From Pradoshia eiseniae (GTDB lineage: Bacteria; Bacillota; Bacilli; Bacillales; Pradoshiaceae), in assembly GCF_002946355.1 (NCBI RefSeq), contig NZ_PKOZ01000001.1, forward strand, positions 853,931 to 917,930: a stretch of DNA of 64,000 bases. Reading direction: 5' to 3'. This document shows, in pieces, positions 1-8,737 of this stretch. Both the position numbers and the translations under genes were made by a program. The stretch's first letter is position 1. The number at the start of each line of letters is the position of its first letter. The notes below the pieces were generated by a model. It searched no databases. It was not told the origin of the DNA and worked only from the letters and a program-made list of their open reading frames with translations.

Positions 1-20
1 TTCCATTAAAAATTATTAAT

Positions 21-683
21 ATGGAATATATAAAAGGTGTATTTTTTAAAATTTTTAGTGAACTAACCGAGATAGCGGAACAACCATACCGAGAACAACT
101 CACTCCATATAATGAAATGATTAATGAATTCCAAAATTCAGTTTTGGAACAAATAGGTATTACAAACGCGGACGATGTTAAAGAAATCACTATACGGTAC
201 AAGCGATTAATAGAAAGGCACCTTATAATAAGAGATTTGGATAATTATCTGGCCTTTCATACCAATCGAAAAGGAATAGTAGAAAGGATATCACTAACAG
301 ACTTATCAGGTGCTTCTGCAAATGTTTTATCTGGAGATGGTGATGGATTAGACGTTGCTGATATATATTTTGATATTAGAGAAACTATCGAAGGGATGAA
401 AAGACTCGATAAATTATGGGTTAAATGGTTCCTATTTGATCATGAAGTGCAGGAAATGCAAGAAATGCAAACACAAATTCAGTTTTTTGAAGAAGGAGAA
501 AATCAATTAGTAGAAGAGGATGCCTCTGTAGAAGACACACGTGCGGTAAAAACGCGTTTTGAAGTTACAAAAGATTACGTAATAATCAACTTCCTCAAAC
601 AGTATTGGATTAGTAAGGAGGTTCAAGATCATGTACTATCCACTTTTATCGAATTTGAGGAGAAAACAAATCAACAATCATGA
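21..683 (+). CDS. Unknown protein, possibly truncated at the window edge
   Basis: A 220-residue protein that I do not recognise. It is acidic and mostly helical, with a glutamine/glutamate-rich stretch near residues 140-170, and has no signal peptide or membrane segment. The ATG at 21 has no ribosome binding site before it and the frame stays open upstream to position 3, so the real start may lie before the window. It is the first gene of an AT-rich three-gene operon and overlaps the next gene by 53 bases. Its role is unknown; a multi-gene accessory or conflict-type cassette is possible but unproven. Confidence 0.6.
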   Translation: MEYIKGVFFKIFSELTEIAEQPYREQLTPYNEMINEFQNSVLEQIGITNADDVKEITIRYKRLIERHLIIRDLDNYLAFHTNRKGIVERISLTDLSGASANVLSGDGDGLDVADIYFDIRETIEGMKRLDKLWVKWFLFDHEVQEMQEMQTQIQFFEEGENQLVEEDASVEDTRAVKTRFEVTKDYVIINFLKQYWISKEVQDHVLSTFIEFEEKTNQQS

Positions 684-1140
684 TATAGATTTGCTGGATT
701 GGTGGTTAGGTACTAGAAGAGCCAATACAAGAAGACACCTAAACCCATTACAATTTAGTCTTGATTGCAAAATAGATACAGATCATTCTATTAGGTTATT
801 TTCCTTATGCGCCTTAGATGAAAATCTAGGTTTATTATCTGTTAGATATGTATCAAGATGCCCAAATTGCGATACTGTATTAAGTACACAAGAACAAGAG
901 TTTGTTCCTAAAATAAGAGACTGTTATGAGTGTGGGGGAAAATACAATCAAGATATCCTAAAGGATAAAGTTGAAATATATTTTTCTTTAAACTGTGCTC
1001 CCCAAGAAAATATAATGAAAAAAGAAGAAGTTCCAATTGGCGGTGGCCAGGGAAAGGCAGTAAGCCTACAAGGTTTAATGGTCAGAAATATGTTAGAAAC
1101 AAATGATGAACTGAGTGGGCTTTTTGAGTGTTTTTTATGA
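631..1140 (+). CDS. Zinc-ribbon protein of unknown function
   Basis: A 169-residue protein with two cysteine pairs, CPNC and CYEC, about 20 residues apart near residues 78-100. That spacing is typical of a zinc ribbon. The rest is unrecognised. The start is well supported despite the 53-base overlap with the upstream gene: an AAGGAGG ribosome binding site at 614-620 lies inside that gene, 10 bases before the ATG. The overlap implies tight co-expression. Zinc ribbons can mediate protein or nucleic-acid contacts, but nothing here says which. Confidence 0.65.
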   Translation: MYYPLLSNLRRKQINNHDIDLLDWWLGTRRANTRRHLNPLQFSLDCKIDTDHSIRLFSLCALDENLGLLSVRYVSRCPNCDTVLSTQEQEFVPKIRDCYECGGKYNQDILKDKVEIYFSLNCAPQENIMKKEEVPIGGGQGKAVSLQGLMVRNMLETNDELSGLFECFL

Positions 1141-1152
1141 TGGTGATAATTG

Positions 1153-1740
1153 ATGAGGCGTGAAATTAAACTAACAGTTAAATCAATATTAATTATAACT
1201 GTTTTCATAATTATAGCGACTATACTTTTAGTATACGCTACAATTATGTTAATAGATTATTCGAGAAAGGCAGATGATACCGCTTCTGCTGTTATATCAT
1301 TGATAGGTAATATAACAGGAGGTATTATTGGGGGAATAGTTGCTTATATAGTGGCCGCTTTTCAAGTGAAATCTACAATTGAATATGATGGGTACAAATC
1401 TGTCTCAACCAGTTATTCATTGCTAAGAATGGTCAAGTCAGAATTAAATAATAATAAAAAAATAATTTCAAAGTTTCACGAGGATTTTGTTAATGGCGAA
1501 AAAACGTCACATTTAGATTCTATAACCTCCTCATATTGGAGTATGAGCATAGACAAATTAGGCCCAGAAGTAGATGAGAAAACTATAGAAACCCTTCAGG
1601 AATGCCATTTGATGTTAGAGGCATATAAAAAACAACCTGAGAAAATATCAATAAAGGCTTCCGAGGATATAATAATAAAAATTTCTAATGCTATTAAATT
1701 ACTAGAGGATAATATTAAAAGTATCAAGCCAATTAAATAA
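1153..1740 (+). CDS. Two-TM membrane protein of unknown function
   Basis: A roughly 195-residue protein with two predicted membrane helices, about residues 10-33 and 45-70. The second is glycine-rich (GNITGGIIGGIVAY). A charged, probably cytoplasmic helical tail of about 120 residues follows. The ATG at 1153 follows a weak GGTGAT site; a TTG directly before it is an alternative. It begins 12 bases after the zinc-ribbon gene and is followed by a terminator, so it closes the operon. It could anchor a complex of the other two proteins at the membrane (inference). Confidence 0.6.
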   Translation: MRREIKLTVKSILIITVFIIIATILLVYATIMLIDYSRKADDTASAVISLIGNITGGIIGGIVAYIVAAFQVKSTIEYDGYKSVSTSYSLLRMVKSELNNNKKIISKFHEDFVNGEKTSHLDSITSSYWSMSIDKLGPEVDEKTIETLQECHLMLEAYKKQPEKISIKASEDIIIKISNAIKLLEDNIKSIKPIK

Positions 1741-1819
1741 TTTACCTTGCCCAGGGTAGTTACTTTAAGAAAGAGTTAGTTTATTTTGGCTTAAATGTAA
1801 CTAAAGTATTTAAATGTCA

Positions 1820-1852
1820 AAAGGCAGTTCATTAATGGGGCGCTGCCTTTTT
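1820..1852 (+). terminator. Terminator of the first operon
   Basis: AAAGGCAG (1820-1827) pairs with CTGCCTTT (1843-1850), followed by a T tract. It ends the unknown three-gene operon. Confidence 0.65.
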
Positions 1853-2119
1853 ATGTCTTGAATTGGATTTATGAACGTGTATCTAATCCGGATGTTTCCT
1901 TCAACTTTACAACAATTTATATACTATAGGATGGAATAAACGGCTTTATAATTATTTGACAAAATATTTAGAACGATATTACTATTTTTATATAATATAT
2001 TTTCGTAAAGGGTGCTGCATTGCATAATTCATAGGTACTCAATACGCCATTCCATTACACCTGATAGCTTAGGAGCAATTAATTATTTGATGCAAATTCA
2101 GAACAAGGAGGAAAAAATT

Positions 2120-2314
2120 ATGCATGAGAAAGACCCGTTTATTCCATTTAGTTTACTTAATGATGAAAATGATGAATCTGAAGAACTTGATGAAATGGAA
2201 GAATTTGAAGAACCTATAAGTGTTTACGAAGCTGCAGAGATATGGGCTTCGCACGGGAAAGATGAAGATTATATGTTTGGCTACACTGAGGAAGAATTGG
2301 AAGATGCACTTTAA
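2120..2314 (+). CDS. Small acidic protein
   Basis: A 64-residue, very acidic protein, with about one third Asp/Glu and a run of acidic residues around 15-32. It ends in a tail rich in aromatic and acidic residues (GYTEEELEDAL). The ATG at 2120 has a good AAGGAGG site at 2105-2111; a longer reading from 2012 lacks one. A strong terminator overlaps the stop, so it is a single-gene unit. Function unknown. The size and charge would suit an antitoxin or inhibitor that binds a basic partner, but no partner gene is next to it. Confidence 0.65.
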   Translation: MHEKDPFIPFSLLNDENDESEELDEMEEFEEPISVYEAAEIWASHGKDEDYMFGYTEEELEDAL

Positions 2315-2358
2315 AAACCAACACCCTGCTGGCTTGGTAGCGGGGTGTTGGTTTTTTT
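2313..2358 (+). terminator. Terminator after the small acidic protein
   Basis: A long hairpin pairs AAAACCAACACCC with GGGGTGTTGGTTTT and is followed by seven T. Its 5' arm begins within the stop region of the gene. Confidence 0.8.
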
Positions 2359-2784
2359 GGGGTTTATGCAGCTTTTATTTTCTTTCCGTATTTGAAGGTG
2401 AACCACATACTATATTTTGAGTAGATCGCTACATAATAATCGGCCAGCCCTCACAAGTGATCTTTTGACTTTCTCCGCGAGAGTTAGTATCTTCGGTGTA
2501 TCTGGATATATCTTATAGCTTCTTGCGCCGTTTTATATTGTCGCAGGAAAATCGGGCACCAAAGCTTCAGACTGTGGTAACGATTATTAGAAACAATGCG
2601 AATAATATCCATTATGTTCATTAATATATAGCTGCCCATTAGAAAACGATACTGGTGGGAAGCTTATTAGTGGATTTGATTATGATACACATACTTCAGC
2701 TATCTCCTCTAAAAGCTTTTAACTTCAAATTCGTCGATAGTTATCCTTATAATAAATTCATGGGTATGATGAGGAGCTGAAAAC
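2359..2784. other. Intergenic region without a recognised gene
   Basis: About 425 bases. Short stop-bounded frames occur, for example 2606-2722 on the plus strand, but none has a start with a ribosome binding site or a family I recognise. It may hold decayed sequence. Confidence 0.4.
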
Positions 2785-3117
2785 ATGAAGCAAATAGAAG
2801 AATTGACTTCCTTAAATAAGATTGAAGATTTCCTGCAACAAAATAATATGAGCTTTTTATATATCTCAAGGCAGGAGTGCAGTGTCTGCCATGCTGTTTT
2901 ACCGCAATTGAGGGAATTGCTCGATCACTATCCGCTGATCCGTTTAGGGCATATCGATGCAAATGTAGTGCCGGAGGTTGCGGCTGCTTATAATATTTTG
3001 ACAGTACCAGTGCTGCTATATTTCATTGAAGGACAAGAGGTCTTGAGAAAAGCGAGATTCATTCATTTTGATGAATTAGCTGAACAGATAGAGAAAATAG
3101 TCGAATTGAATAAGTAA
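2785..3117 (+). CDS. Thioredoxin-like protein
   Basis: A 110-residue single thioredoxin-fold protein. The redox motif is CSVC near residue 32, and the cis-proline segment TVPVLL lies near residue 73. The fold pattern (YISRQECSVCHAVLPQL, then a strand ending in a VP motif) fits the family. The active-site dipeptide Ser-Val replaces the Gly-Pro of classic thioredoxin, and the usual preceding Trp is Glu, as in Bacillus YusE-like accessory thioredoxins. It is cytosolic, with no signal peptide. A GATGAGGAGCTG ribosome binding site precedes the ATG. It stands alone and is followed by a terminator. Confidence 0.8.
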   Translation: MKQIEELTSLNKIEDFLQQNNMSFLYISRQECSVCHAVLPQLRELLDHYPLIRLGHIDANVVPEVAAAYNILTVPVLLYFIEGQEVLRKARFIHFDELAEQIEKIVELNK

Positions 3118-3130
3118 GGGAAATCTTAGT

Positions 3131-3166
3131 CCTGATTAGTGATGGCTAGTCGGGATTTGTTTTTTT
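3131..3166 (+). terminator. Terminator after thioredoxin-like gene
   Basis: CCTGATTAG (3131-3139) pairs with CTAGTCGGG (3146-3154), including G-U pairs, and a T tract follows. Confidence 0.6.
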
Positions 3167-3433
3167 GAAGAAAGCGTTAATCCATTAGGGTTAGCGCTTG
3201 TTCTGTTTAAACGATAATGCAATCTGGGCAGGCTATAATCAGAATGGTTATTCGTGTGCAGAAGAGGCAAGTTTGCTTGAAGTAGGACGGTTTTCACTGA
3301 GGCTTCGTACCTGTTTTCTAGGTTGCCTGAAATCGTATAGCTTTCCATTATCCTATTTTCTGGGAAAGAAGAGGAATTTGGAAGAATTTCGGCGAATAAT
3401 GGCAGTAAGGTAAGAAGAACTGAGGAGGAAACC
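3167..3433. other. Leader region of the carboxypeptidase gene
   Basis: About 265 bases with no convincing gene. A 71-codon frame at 3198-3413 has no ribosome binding site and no recognisable product. The carboxypeptidase ribosome binding site (GAGGAGG) lies at the 3' end. Confidence 0.4.
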
Positions 3434-5101
3434 ATGAAAAAATTGACGAAGAAGACTACTAGTGCTGCCATTGCCCTTGCGATCGGAAGTGCCTTACTTG
3501 CGTCTGTCCTGCCGGCGAGTGCTGCACAGGAAGATGAATTCATACCCTATTATGGAAAGGGGCCAAGCTATATTCAACCAGATGATATCTCGCATTTATT
3601 TCCTAAACCTCAGATGAAGTTCCAAACACCTGGCTTTGCGAAAGGGAAAACCGCCTTCACTAGCCAGGAAGAAATGACCGCATTCCTGAAAAAGTTATCC
3701 AAGAAAAATAAGCATATGAGCTATAAGATCATCGGCAAATCACTTGAAGGCAAAGAGATTCCGATGATTATCTTTAGCAAGAACCCAGACAATATCAAGA
3801 AGGATAAGAAAAAGCCGCTTATTTGGGTTCAGGGACAGATTCATGGAAATGAGCCGGCCGCTGGTGAATCCAATTTGGTTCTGGCGCAAATGATTGCCGA
3901 AGGAAAACTTGGCAATGTTCTTGATAAGGCAAATATCATTATCGTGCCGAGAATCAATCCGGATGGATCCTACTACTTCAAGCGTTTTATCGCAACCGAT
4001 ATGGATGCCAACAGGGATTATATGAAGGTTGAATATCCGGAGGTTCGTACGGTTTATAAGGCCATCAATGAATACCAGCCTGACGTGGTGTTGGACACGC
4101 ATGAATATACGGTGAACTCTTCTCTCTTAACAAAATATGGGGAGGAGGGCTCCATTGCCTCCTATGATGTCTTAATTTCTTCTGCTAAGAACTTGAACAT
4201 TCCAGAGGATCTGCGGAAGACGTCTGATAAGCTCTTGCTGCCGGATGTGCAAAAGGCATTGAAGAAAGAGAAGCTGAGCTTCCATGATTATTACACTTTA
4301 TCCTCCTCGAACGGCAAGCTTGTCGCGGAAGAGGGAAGCACGGAAACTCGGATCGGGCGTAATGCGCTTGGATTGAAGAATACATTCACCTATCTGATTG
4401 AGACACGCGGCATCAATATCGGCCGGGCTGATTTTGAGCGGCGCGTATTTGCCCAGGTGACAGCCCAAACCAACTTTATCAAGTCAGCCATAAAGAATGC
4501 AGACAAGGTGAAGCGAACCGTTGAAGAGGCGCGCAAAACGGTTGTAAACAAAGGGAAGAATGCGAATGACAATGATAAGATTGTCATCATGAGCGAAAAT
4601 AAACTCGTTCCTGACCAGGAGCTGACCGTCGTCGATCTTGCGAAAGCGTACAAAGTCGATATCCCGATTGATTGGAAAAGCTCGAGCGACGCCTATCCGA
4701 CATTAGAGAGGGAAAGGCCAACCGCTTATATCCTTCCTCCTGCCTATCATTCTATTGCTGATAAGCTCAAGGTTCTTGGTGTGAAGGTGGAAAAGCTGAA
4801 GAAAAGCTCTAGCTTATCCGTTGAAAGCTATAAGGTGACAGAGAATGAAGTATCGACCCAGCTTGAAAGCGGACATTATACAAATAAGGTCAAAACAGAG
4901 GTCTCAACGAAAAAGAAAACCTTCCCGGCTGGAAGCTATGTATTTAAGATGGATCAGCCAAATGCCAATTACATCGCCTTGGCGCTTGAGCCGGAAGGCG
5001 TTGACAGCTATGTGACCTTCAATTTCATTCCGGTTGAAAAAGGGGATGAAATTCCTGTATACCGGTACATGGAGGAAGGCGGGCTTAGGACTAACAGATA
5101 A
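3434..5101 (+). CDS. Secreted M14-family zinc carboxypeptidase
   Basis: A 555-residue exported protein. Residues 1-30 form a signal peptide with a basic start, a hydrophobic core and ASA-AQ at the cleavage region. The peptidase M14 domain follows. The zinc ligands are visible as HGNE (His137, Glu140) and DTHE (His223). The substrate-binding RINPDG and NRD segments lie at 173-195, and the catalytic Glu is in the ETRG motif (Glu323). All key residues are present, so it should be an active metallocarboxypeptidase on extracellular peptides. The roughly 190-residue C-terminal part is outside the catalytic core. It is a single gene, with ribosome binding site GAGGAGG and its own terminator. Confidence 0.9.
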   Translation: MKKLTKKTTSAAIALAIGSALLASVLPASAAQEDEFIPYYGKGPSYIQPDDISHLFPKPQMKFQTPGFAKGKTAFTSQEEMTAFLKKLSKKNKHMSYKIIGKSLEGKEIPMIIFSKNPDNIKKDKKKPLIWVQGQIHGNEPAAGESNLVLAQMIAEGKLGNVLDKANIIIVPRINPDGSYYFKRFIATDMDANRDYMKVEYPEVRTVYKAINEYQPDVVLDTHEYTVNSSLLTKYGEEGSIASYDVLISSAKNLNIPEDLRKTSDKLLLPDVQKALKKEKLSFHDYYTLSSSNGKLVAEEGSTETRIGRNALGLKNTFTYLIETRGINIGRADFERRVFAQVTAQTNFIKSAIKNADKVKRTVEEARKTVVNKGKNANDNDKIVIMSENKLVPDQELTVVDLAKAYKVDIPIDWKSSSDAYPTLERERPTAYILPPAYHSIADKLKVLGVKVEKLKKSSSLSVESYKVTENEVSTQLESGHYTNKVKTEVSTKKKTFPAGSYVFKMDQPNANYIALALEPEGVDSYVTFNFIPVEKGDEIPVYRYMEEGGLRTNR

Positions 5102-5117
5102 AAAGAATGAAATTTTG

Positions 5118-5147
5118 CAGCTGTTCCTTTATAGGGATAGCTGTGTT
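5118..5147 (+). terminator. Terminator after M14 carboxypeptidase
   Basis: A ten-pair hairpin pairs CAGCTGTTCC (5118-5127) with GGGATAGCTG (5134-5143) and is followed by a short T-rich stretch. Confidence 0.55.
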
Positions 5148-5241
5148 TAATTGTATGGAAAGATCAATTTCATCACTTTTTATATAGAAAAATCATATTG
5201 TGAATGGTCTAACTTTTTAAAAAATTATATTGAAAAAAAGA

Positions 5242-5270
5242 TTGAGTGTTTAGTAAAATTAATTTATAAA
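5242..5270 (+). promoter_or_regulatory. SigA-type promoter of the argS T-box transcript
   Basis: A -35 TTGAGT (5242-5247) and -10 TATAAA (5265-5270) lie 17 bases apart. The predicted start near 5277 lies just before the T-box leader. Confidence 0.6.
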
Positions 5271-5279
5271 ATAAATTCA

Positions 5280-5512
5280 GTGAAGAAGAGAGTAGTAAGC
5301 TTTGATGCATACAGCGAATCAGGGACGGTGGAAGCCTGGTGGTGATCGAGTTTATGAAGCGCACTTTTGAGAAGGTATCCTGAACAATAAGGTAGGGATA
5401 TCCGGGGATAACACCTCGTTAGCAAAGAAAGCCGGTTCAATTTTGAACAAGTAGAGTGGTACCGCGGGAACATAAACTCTCGTCTCTTTCCTATAGAGAC
5501 GGGAGTTTTTTG
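5280..5512 (+). promoter_or_regulatory. T-box riboswitch leader of argS (tRNA-Arg sensing)
   Basis: The conserved T-box AGAGTGGTACCGCGG is at 5453-5467. The competing terminator pairs 5476-5486 with 5496-5506 and is followed by six T. Stem I elements (AGAGAGTAGTA start, GGTGGAAGCCTGG segment) lie upstream. A candidate specifier codon is CGC at 5360-5362, which encodes Arg and so matches the downstream gene. The TGGT that pairs with the tRNA acceptor end predicts an A discriminator. Uncharged tRNA-Arg should favour antitermination. Confidence 0.88.
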
Positions 5513-5537
5513 TATTATAAAAAAAGGAGTGAATTGA

Positions 5538-7223
5538 ATGAAATACGTACAAGAATTTGCAGCAGCACTCTATCCAAATGTGAAGGATGAACTCAGTTTA
5601 GAGCAGATTGAACAACTAATCGAAAAACCAAAATATAGCAATCAAGGCGATCTTGCCTTTCCTTGTTTTTCGTTGTCTAAAACGAGAAGGAAGGCTCCGC
5701 AGGCGATTGCTGCAGATATTAGCGGAAGTATATCTTCCCCATTATTTGAGAAAATTGAAGTGGTCGGCGGATATTTAAACGTCTTCTTGAAAAAGGATGT
5801 TGTCCTCCGGGAAGTGCTTGAAGAAATTTTATCCTCAAAGCAGCATTATGGCGATCAGCATGCAGGAGATGGACAGGTGGCAACCATTGACATGTCATCA
5901 CCGAATATTGCGAAGCCTTTTTCGATGGGACATTTGCGCTCGACGGTTATTGGGAATGCTCTTTCCTTAATTTTACAGAAAAATGGCTTTGAGACCGTAA
6001 AGATTAACCATTTGGGTGATTGGGGGACACAATTTGGCAAGCTTATAACCGCTTATAAAAAGTGGGGCTCAGAAGAAGCGGTTGCTGCGCAGCCGATAAA
6101 AGAGCTGTTGAAGCTATATGTCCAATTCCACGATGAAGCGGTAAACAACCCGGCACTTGAAGATGAGGCGAGAAAATGGTTCAAGCTTCTAGAGGATGGC
6201 AATGAAGAGGCGAGAGCGCTTTGGCAATGGTTCAGGGATGAATCGTTAAAGGAATTCTCGGGGATTTATGATTTAATGGGCATTGAATTTGATTCCTTTG
6301 CCGGTGAAGCTTTTTATAATGACAAAATGGATGTCATCATTGAACAATTAGAGCGCATGAATTTATTGACATCATCAGATGGGGCGGAGGTTGTTAAGCT
6401 CGATGACCAAGATCTTCCTCCTGCTCTTATTCGAAAATCAGATGGTGCTACCCTTTATGCCACACGTGATTTGGCAGCTGCATATTATCGACAAAACACG
6501 TACCATTTCAGCAAGGCTTTATATGTAGTGGGGAATGAACAATCCCATTACTTTAAACAATTAAAGGCTGTATTAAAGAAAATGCAATTTGATTGGGCAG
6601 ATGAAGTCATTCATATCCCATTTGGCATGATGCAAAAGGACGGCAAAAAGATGTCTACCCGTAAAGGGAAGGTTGTTCTTTTAGAGGAAGTGCTGAATGA
6701 ATCGATTGATACTGTTCTAAACACAATCAATGAACGCAACCCTGAGCTTGCGCATAAAGAGGAGGTTGCGAAAAACGTTGGTGTAGGTGCGGTTGTGTTC
6801 CACGATTTGAAAAACTATCGATGTAATGATATTGAATTCTCGCTCGAAGAACTCCTCCGTTTCGAAGGAGAAACAGGTCCATATGTCCAATATACACATG
6901 CAAGAGCGTGTTCATTGCTGCGAAAAGGCGGATGGAAGGAAGAACGTGACATTCAGCTGAGCGGTGTTGAAGAGTGGTCGATTATTAAAGAATTGCAGGA
7001 GTTTCCGGAAGTCATTCGTAAAGCCTGCGATAAATATGACCCATCACTTGTTGCCAAGTACGCCATTGATTTAGCTCAAACGTTCAATAAATACTATGCC
7101 GATGTAAGGATTTTGGCAGATGATGAGCATAAAAATGATCGATTGACACTTGTTTATTGTGTAACGGTTGTATTGGCGGAAGCATTGAGACTATTAGGAG
7201 TTGGTGCTCCGAAGGAAATGTAA
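5538..7223 (+). CDS. argS: Arginyl-tRNA synthetase
   Basis: A 561-residue class I aminoacyl-tRNA synthetase charging tRNA-Arg. The N-terminal additional domain is followed by the signature FSMGHLRST near residue 130 (HIGH equivalent) and KKMSTRKGK near residue 375 (KMSKS equivalent). The C-terminal DALR-type helical anticodon-binding domain contains the ETGPYVQYTHARACS segment typical of ArgS. Length fits the family. A good AAAGGAG site precedes the ATG, which lies 26 bases after the T-box terminator. Control by a T-box rather than constitutive expression suggests a stress- or starvation-responsive copy. Whether another argS exists cannot be seen here. Confidence 0.95.
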   Translation: MKYVQEFAAALYPNVKDELSLEQIEQLIEKPKYSNQGDLAFPCFSLSKTRRKAPQAIAADISGSISSPLFEKIEVVGGYLNVFLKKDVVLREVLEEILSSKQHYGDQHAGDGQVATIDMSSPNIAKPFSMGHLRSTVIGNALSLILQKNGFETVKINHLGDWGTQFGKLITAYKKWGSEEAVAAQPIKELLKLYVQFHDEAVNNPALEDEARKWFKLLEDGNEEARALWQWFRDESLKEFSGIYDLMGIEFDSFAGEAFYNDKMDVIIEQLERMNLLTSSDGAEVVKLDDQDLPPALIRKSDGATLYATRDLAAAYYRQNTYHFSKALYVVGNEQSHYFKQLKAVLKKMQFDWADEVIHIPFGMMQKDGKKMSTRKGKVVLLEEVLNESIDTVLNTINERNPELAHKEEVAKNVGVGAVVFHDLKNYRCNDIEFSLEELLRFEGETGPYVQYTHARACSLLRKGGWKEERDIQLSGVEEWSIIKELQEFPEVIRKACDKYDPSLVAKYAIDLAQTFNKYYADVRILADDEHKNDRLTLVYCVTVVLAEALRLLGVGAPKEM

Positions 7224-7275
7224 GGTAGTATGATTGAATTATTTTTGTCTAAATAGACGATGGAAATACTACATT

Positions 7276-7320
7276 AGGCGGGTTGAGCCCTAGATATAGG
7301 GACTCAACCCGCCTGTTTTT
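7276..7320 (+). terminator. argS terminator
   Basis: A near-perfect hairpin pairs AGGCGGGTTGAG with CTCAACCCGCCT, plus CCCT with AGGG at the apex. TTTTT follows. Confidence 0.85.
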
Positions 7321-7633
7321 CTATGGTAACGCTTATTATAGTAGAACTTTATGTATTGCTCCATAGCGTCATTTAACTTCTCAGATTATGTTGTCCCCGA
7401 AATACCCTCTACTTGGAAATATCGATGCAGCGGTCGGCACTTATTTATATATATCTTTTCTTTTCCAGTTCTCTTTGCACTTTTGGCTATGAATCGGTAA
7501 AATTGATATGTTAAAATAAACGCTGTTTGATAAGTTATTATTAGGCATGCTATAAGTGTATAAAAGGTAAGGCTTTTGTCGTTTTTAGAGATGACAGGGT
7601 CTGATTGTATAATGAGAGGATTTGAATAGAACG
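7321..7633. other. Intergenic region upstream of dus
   Basis: About 310 bases without a gene. A TATAAT at 7608-7613 could be a -10 for dus, but it lies very close to the start codon and has no clear -35 partner. Confidence 0.35.
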
Positions 7634-8602
7634 ATGAAAGAGAATTTTTGGCTCGATCTGCCGAGACCATTTTTTATACTGGCACCAATGGAGGATGTGA
7701 CAGACGTTGTGTTCCGTCATGTCGTGAGTGAGGCAGCCAGACCGGATGTATTTTTCACGGAGTTTGCCAATTCGGAGAGTTATTGTCATCCTGAGGGAAA
7801 GGACAGTGTACGCGGCCGGCTGACTTTCACAGAGGATGAACAGCCGATTGTCGCTCATATTTGGGGAGATAAGCCTGAATATTTCCGTCAAATGAGCATC
7901 GGAATGGCGGAGCTCGGATTTAAGGGAATCGATATTAATATGGGGTGCCCTGTGCCGAATGTGGCGGAAAACGGGAAGGGAAGCGGTCTGATTTGCCGTC
8001 CGGAGCTTGCAGCAGAGCTCATCCAAGCCGCTAAAGCAGGGGGCTTGCCCGTTAGCGTGAAAACAAGACTTGGCTTCACAGAAGTGGATGAATGGCGTGA
8101 TTGGCTGACCCATATATTGAAGCAGGATATCGTGAACCTGTCCATTCACCTTCGTACAAGAGAGGAAATGAGTAAGGTAGACGCGCATTGGGAGCTGATT
8201 CCTGAGATTAAGAAGCTTCGTGATGAGGTGGCGCCTAATACGCTTTTGACTATTAACGGTGATATTCTTGACCGTCAAATAGGTATGGAGCTTGCTGAGA
8301 AATATGGTGTGGATGGAGTCATGATTGGCCGCGGCATTTTTAAAAATCCATTTGCCTTTGAGAAGGAACCAAAGGAACATAGCAGTAAAGAGCTGCTTGA
8401 TCTCCTGCGACTGCATTTGGACCTGCATGATCAATACTCAAGCATTGAACGTCGTCCATACAAACCGCTGACACGCTTTTTCAAGATTTATGTCAAAGGC
8501 TTCCGCGGGGCAAGTGAACTGAGAAATCAGCTGATGAACACGAACTCGACAGATGAAGCGCGAGCATTGCTCGATCAATTTGAACTCCCTGGTGAGGAAT
8601 AG
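7634..8602 (+). CDS. tRNA-dihydrouridine synthase (YfjN type)
   Basis: A roughly 322-residue FMN-dependent Dus enzyme that reduces uridine to dihydrouridine in tRNA. The TIM-barrel start carries the FMN-binding [19 protein letters not shown] contains the catalytic Cys, KTRLG follows, and the late phosphate-binding GVMIGRGIF is present. I chose ATG 7634 because the product then begins MKENFW, like Bacillus YfjN; a TTG at 7622 in the same frame is possible but sits on top of the GAGAGGA site. It is a single gene with a terminator behind it. Confidence 0.92.
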   Translation: MKENFWLDLPRPFFILAPMEDVTDVVFRHVVSEAARPDVFFTEFANSESYCHPEGKDSVRGRLTFTEDEQPIVAHIWGDKPEYFRQMSIGMAELGFKGIDINMGCPVPNVAENGKGSGLICRPELAAELIQAAKAGGLPVSVKTRLGFTEVDEWRDWLTHILKQDIVNLSIHLRTREEMSKVDAHWELIPEIKKLRDEVAPNTLLTINGDILDRQIGMELAEKYGVDGVMIGRGIFKNPFAFEKEPKEHSSKELLDLLRLHLDLHDQYSSIERRPYKPLTRFFKIYVKGFRGASELRNQLMNTNSTDEARALLDQFELPGEE

Positions 8603-8612
8603 AATCTAATAT

Positions 8613-8649
8613 AAGACGGAAGAACGATTGGTTTTTCCGTCTTCTTTTA
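8613..8649 (+). terminator. dus terminator
   Basis: AAGACGGAA (8613-8621) pairs with TTTCCGTCTT (8634-8643), followed by CTTTTAT. Confidence 0.75.
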
Positions 8650-8685
8650 TATCATAAAGACGTGCAAAATATACCCTATTAGTGA

Positions 8686-8737
8686 ACTGCCCCTTCAATT
8701 GTTAGATAGAATTTCAATTGAAGGGGCAGTATTTTTT
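8686..8737 (+). terminator. Second strong terminator hairpin
   Basis: A perfect 16-pair stem spans 8686-8701 and 8715-8730 with a 13-base loop and is followed by ATTTTTT. It lies 40 bases after the dus terminator with no gene between. It may be a backup terminator that insulates the sigma-54 operon from read-through. Confidence 0.7.

Noticed and set aside
3136-3543. 135-codon minus-strand frame over the carboxypeptidase start
   Set aside because: It runs antisense to the signal peptide region and has no domain.
5151-5345. 64-codon plus-strand frame
   Set aside because: It overlaps the T-box promoter and stem I, and has no ribosome binding site.
7608-7613. TATAAT as the dus promoter
   Set aside because: It would place the transcript start almost at the start codon and remove the ribosome binding site; no -35 found, so not listed as a promoter.
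7550-8434. 294-codon open frame on the minus strand opposite the dihydrouridine synthase gene
   Set aside because: It is antisense to a gene with clear Dus motifs, has no recognisable domain and no ribosome binding site context; a shadow frame.
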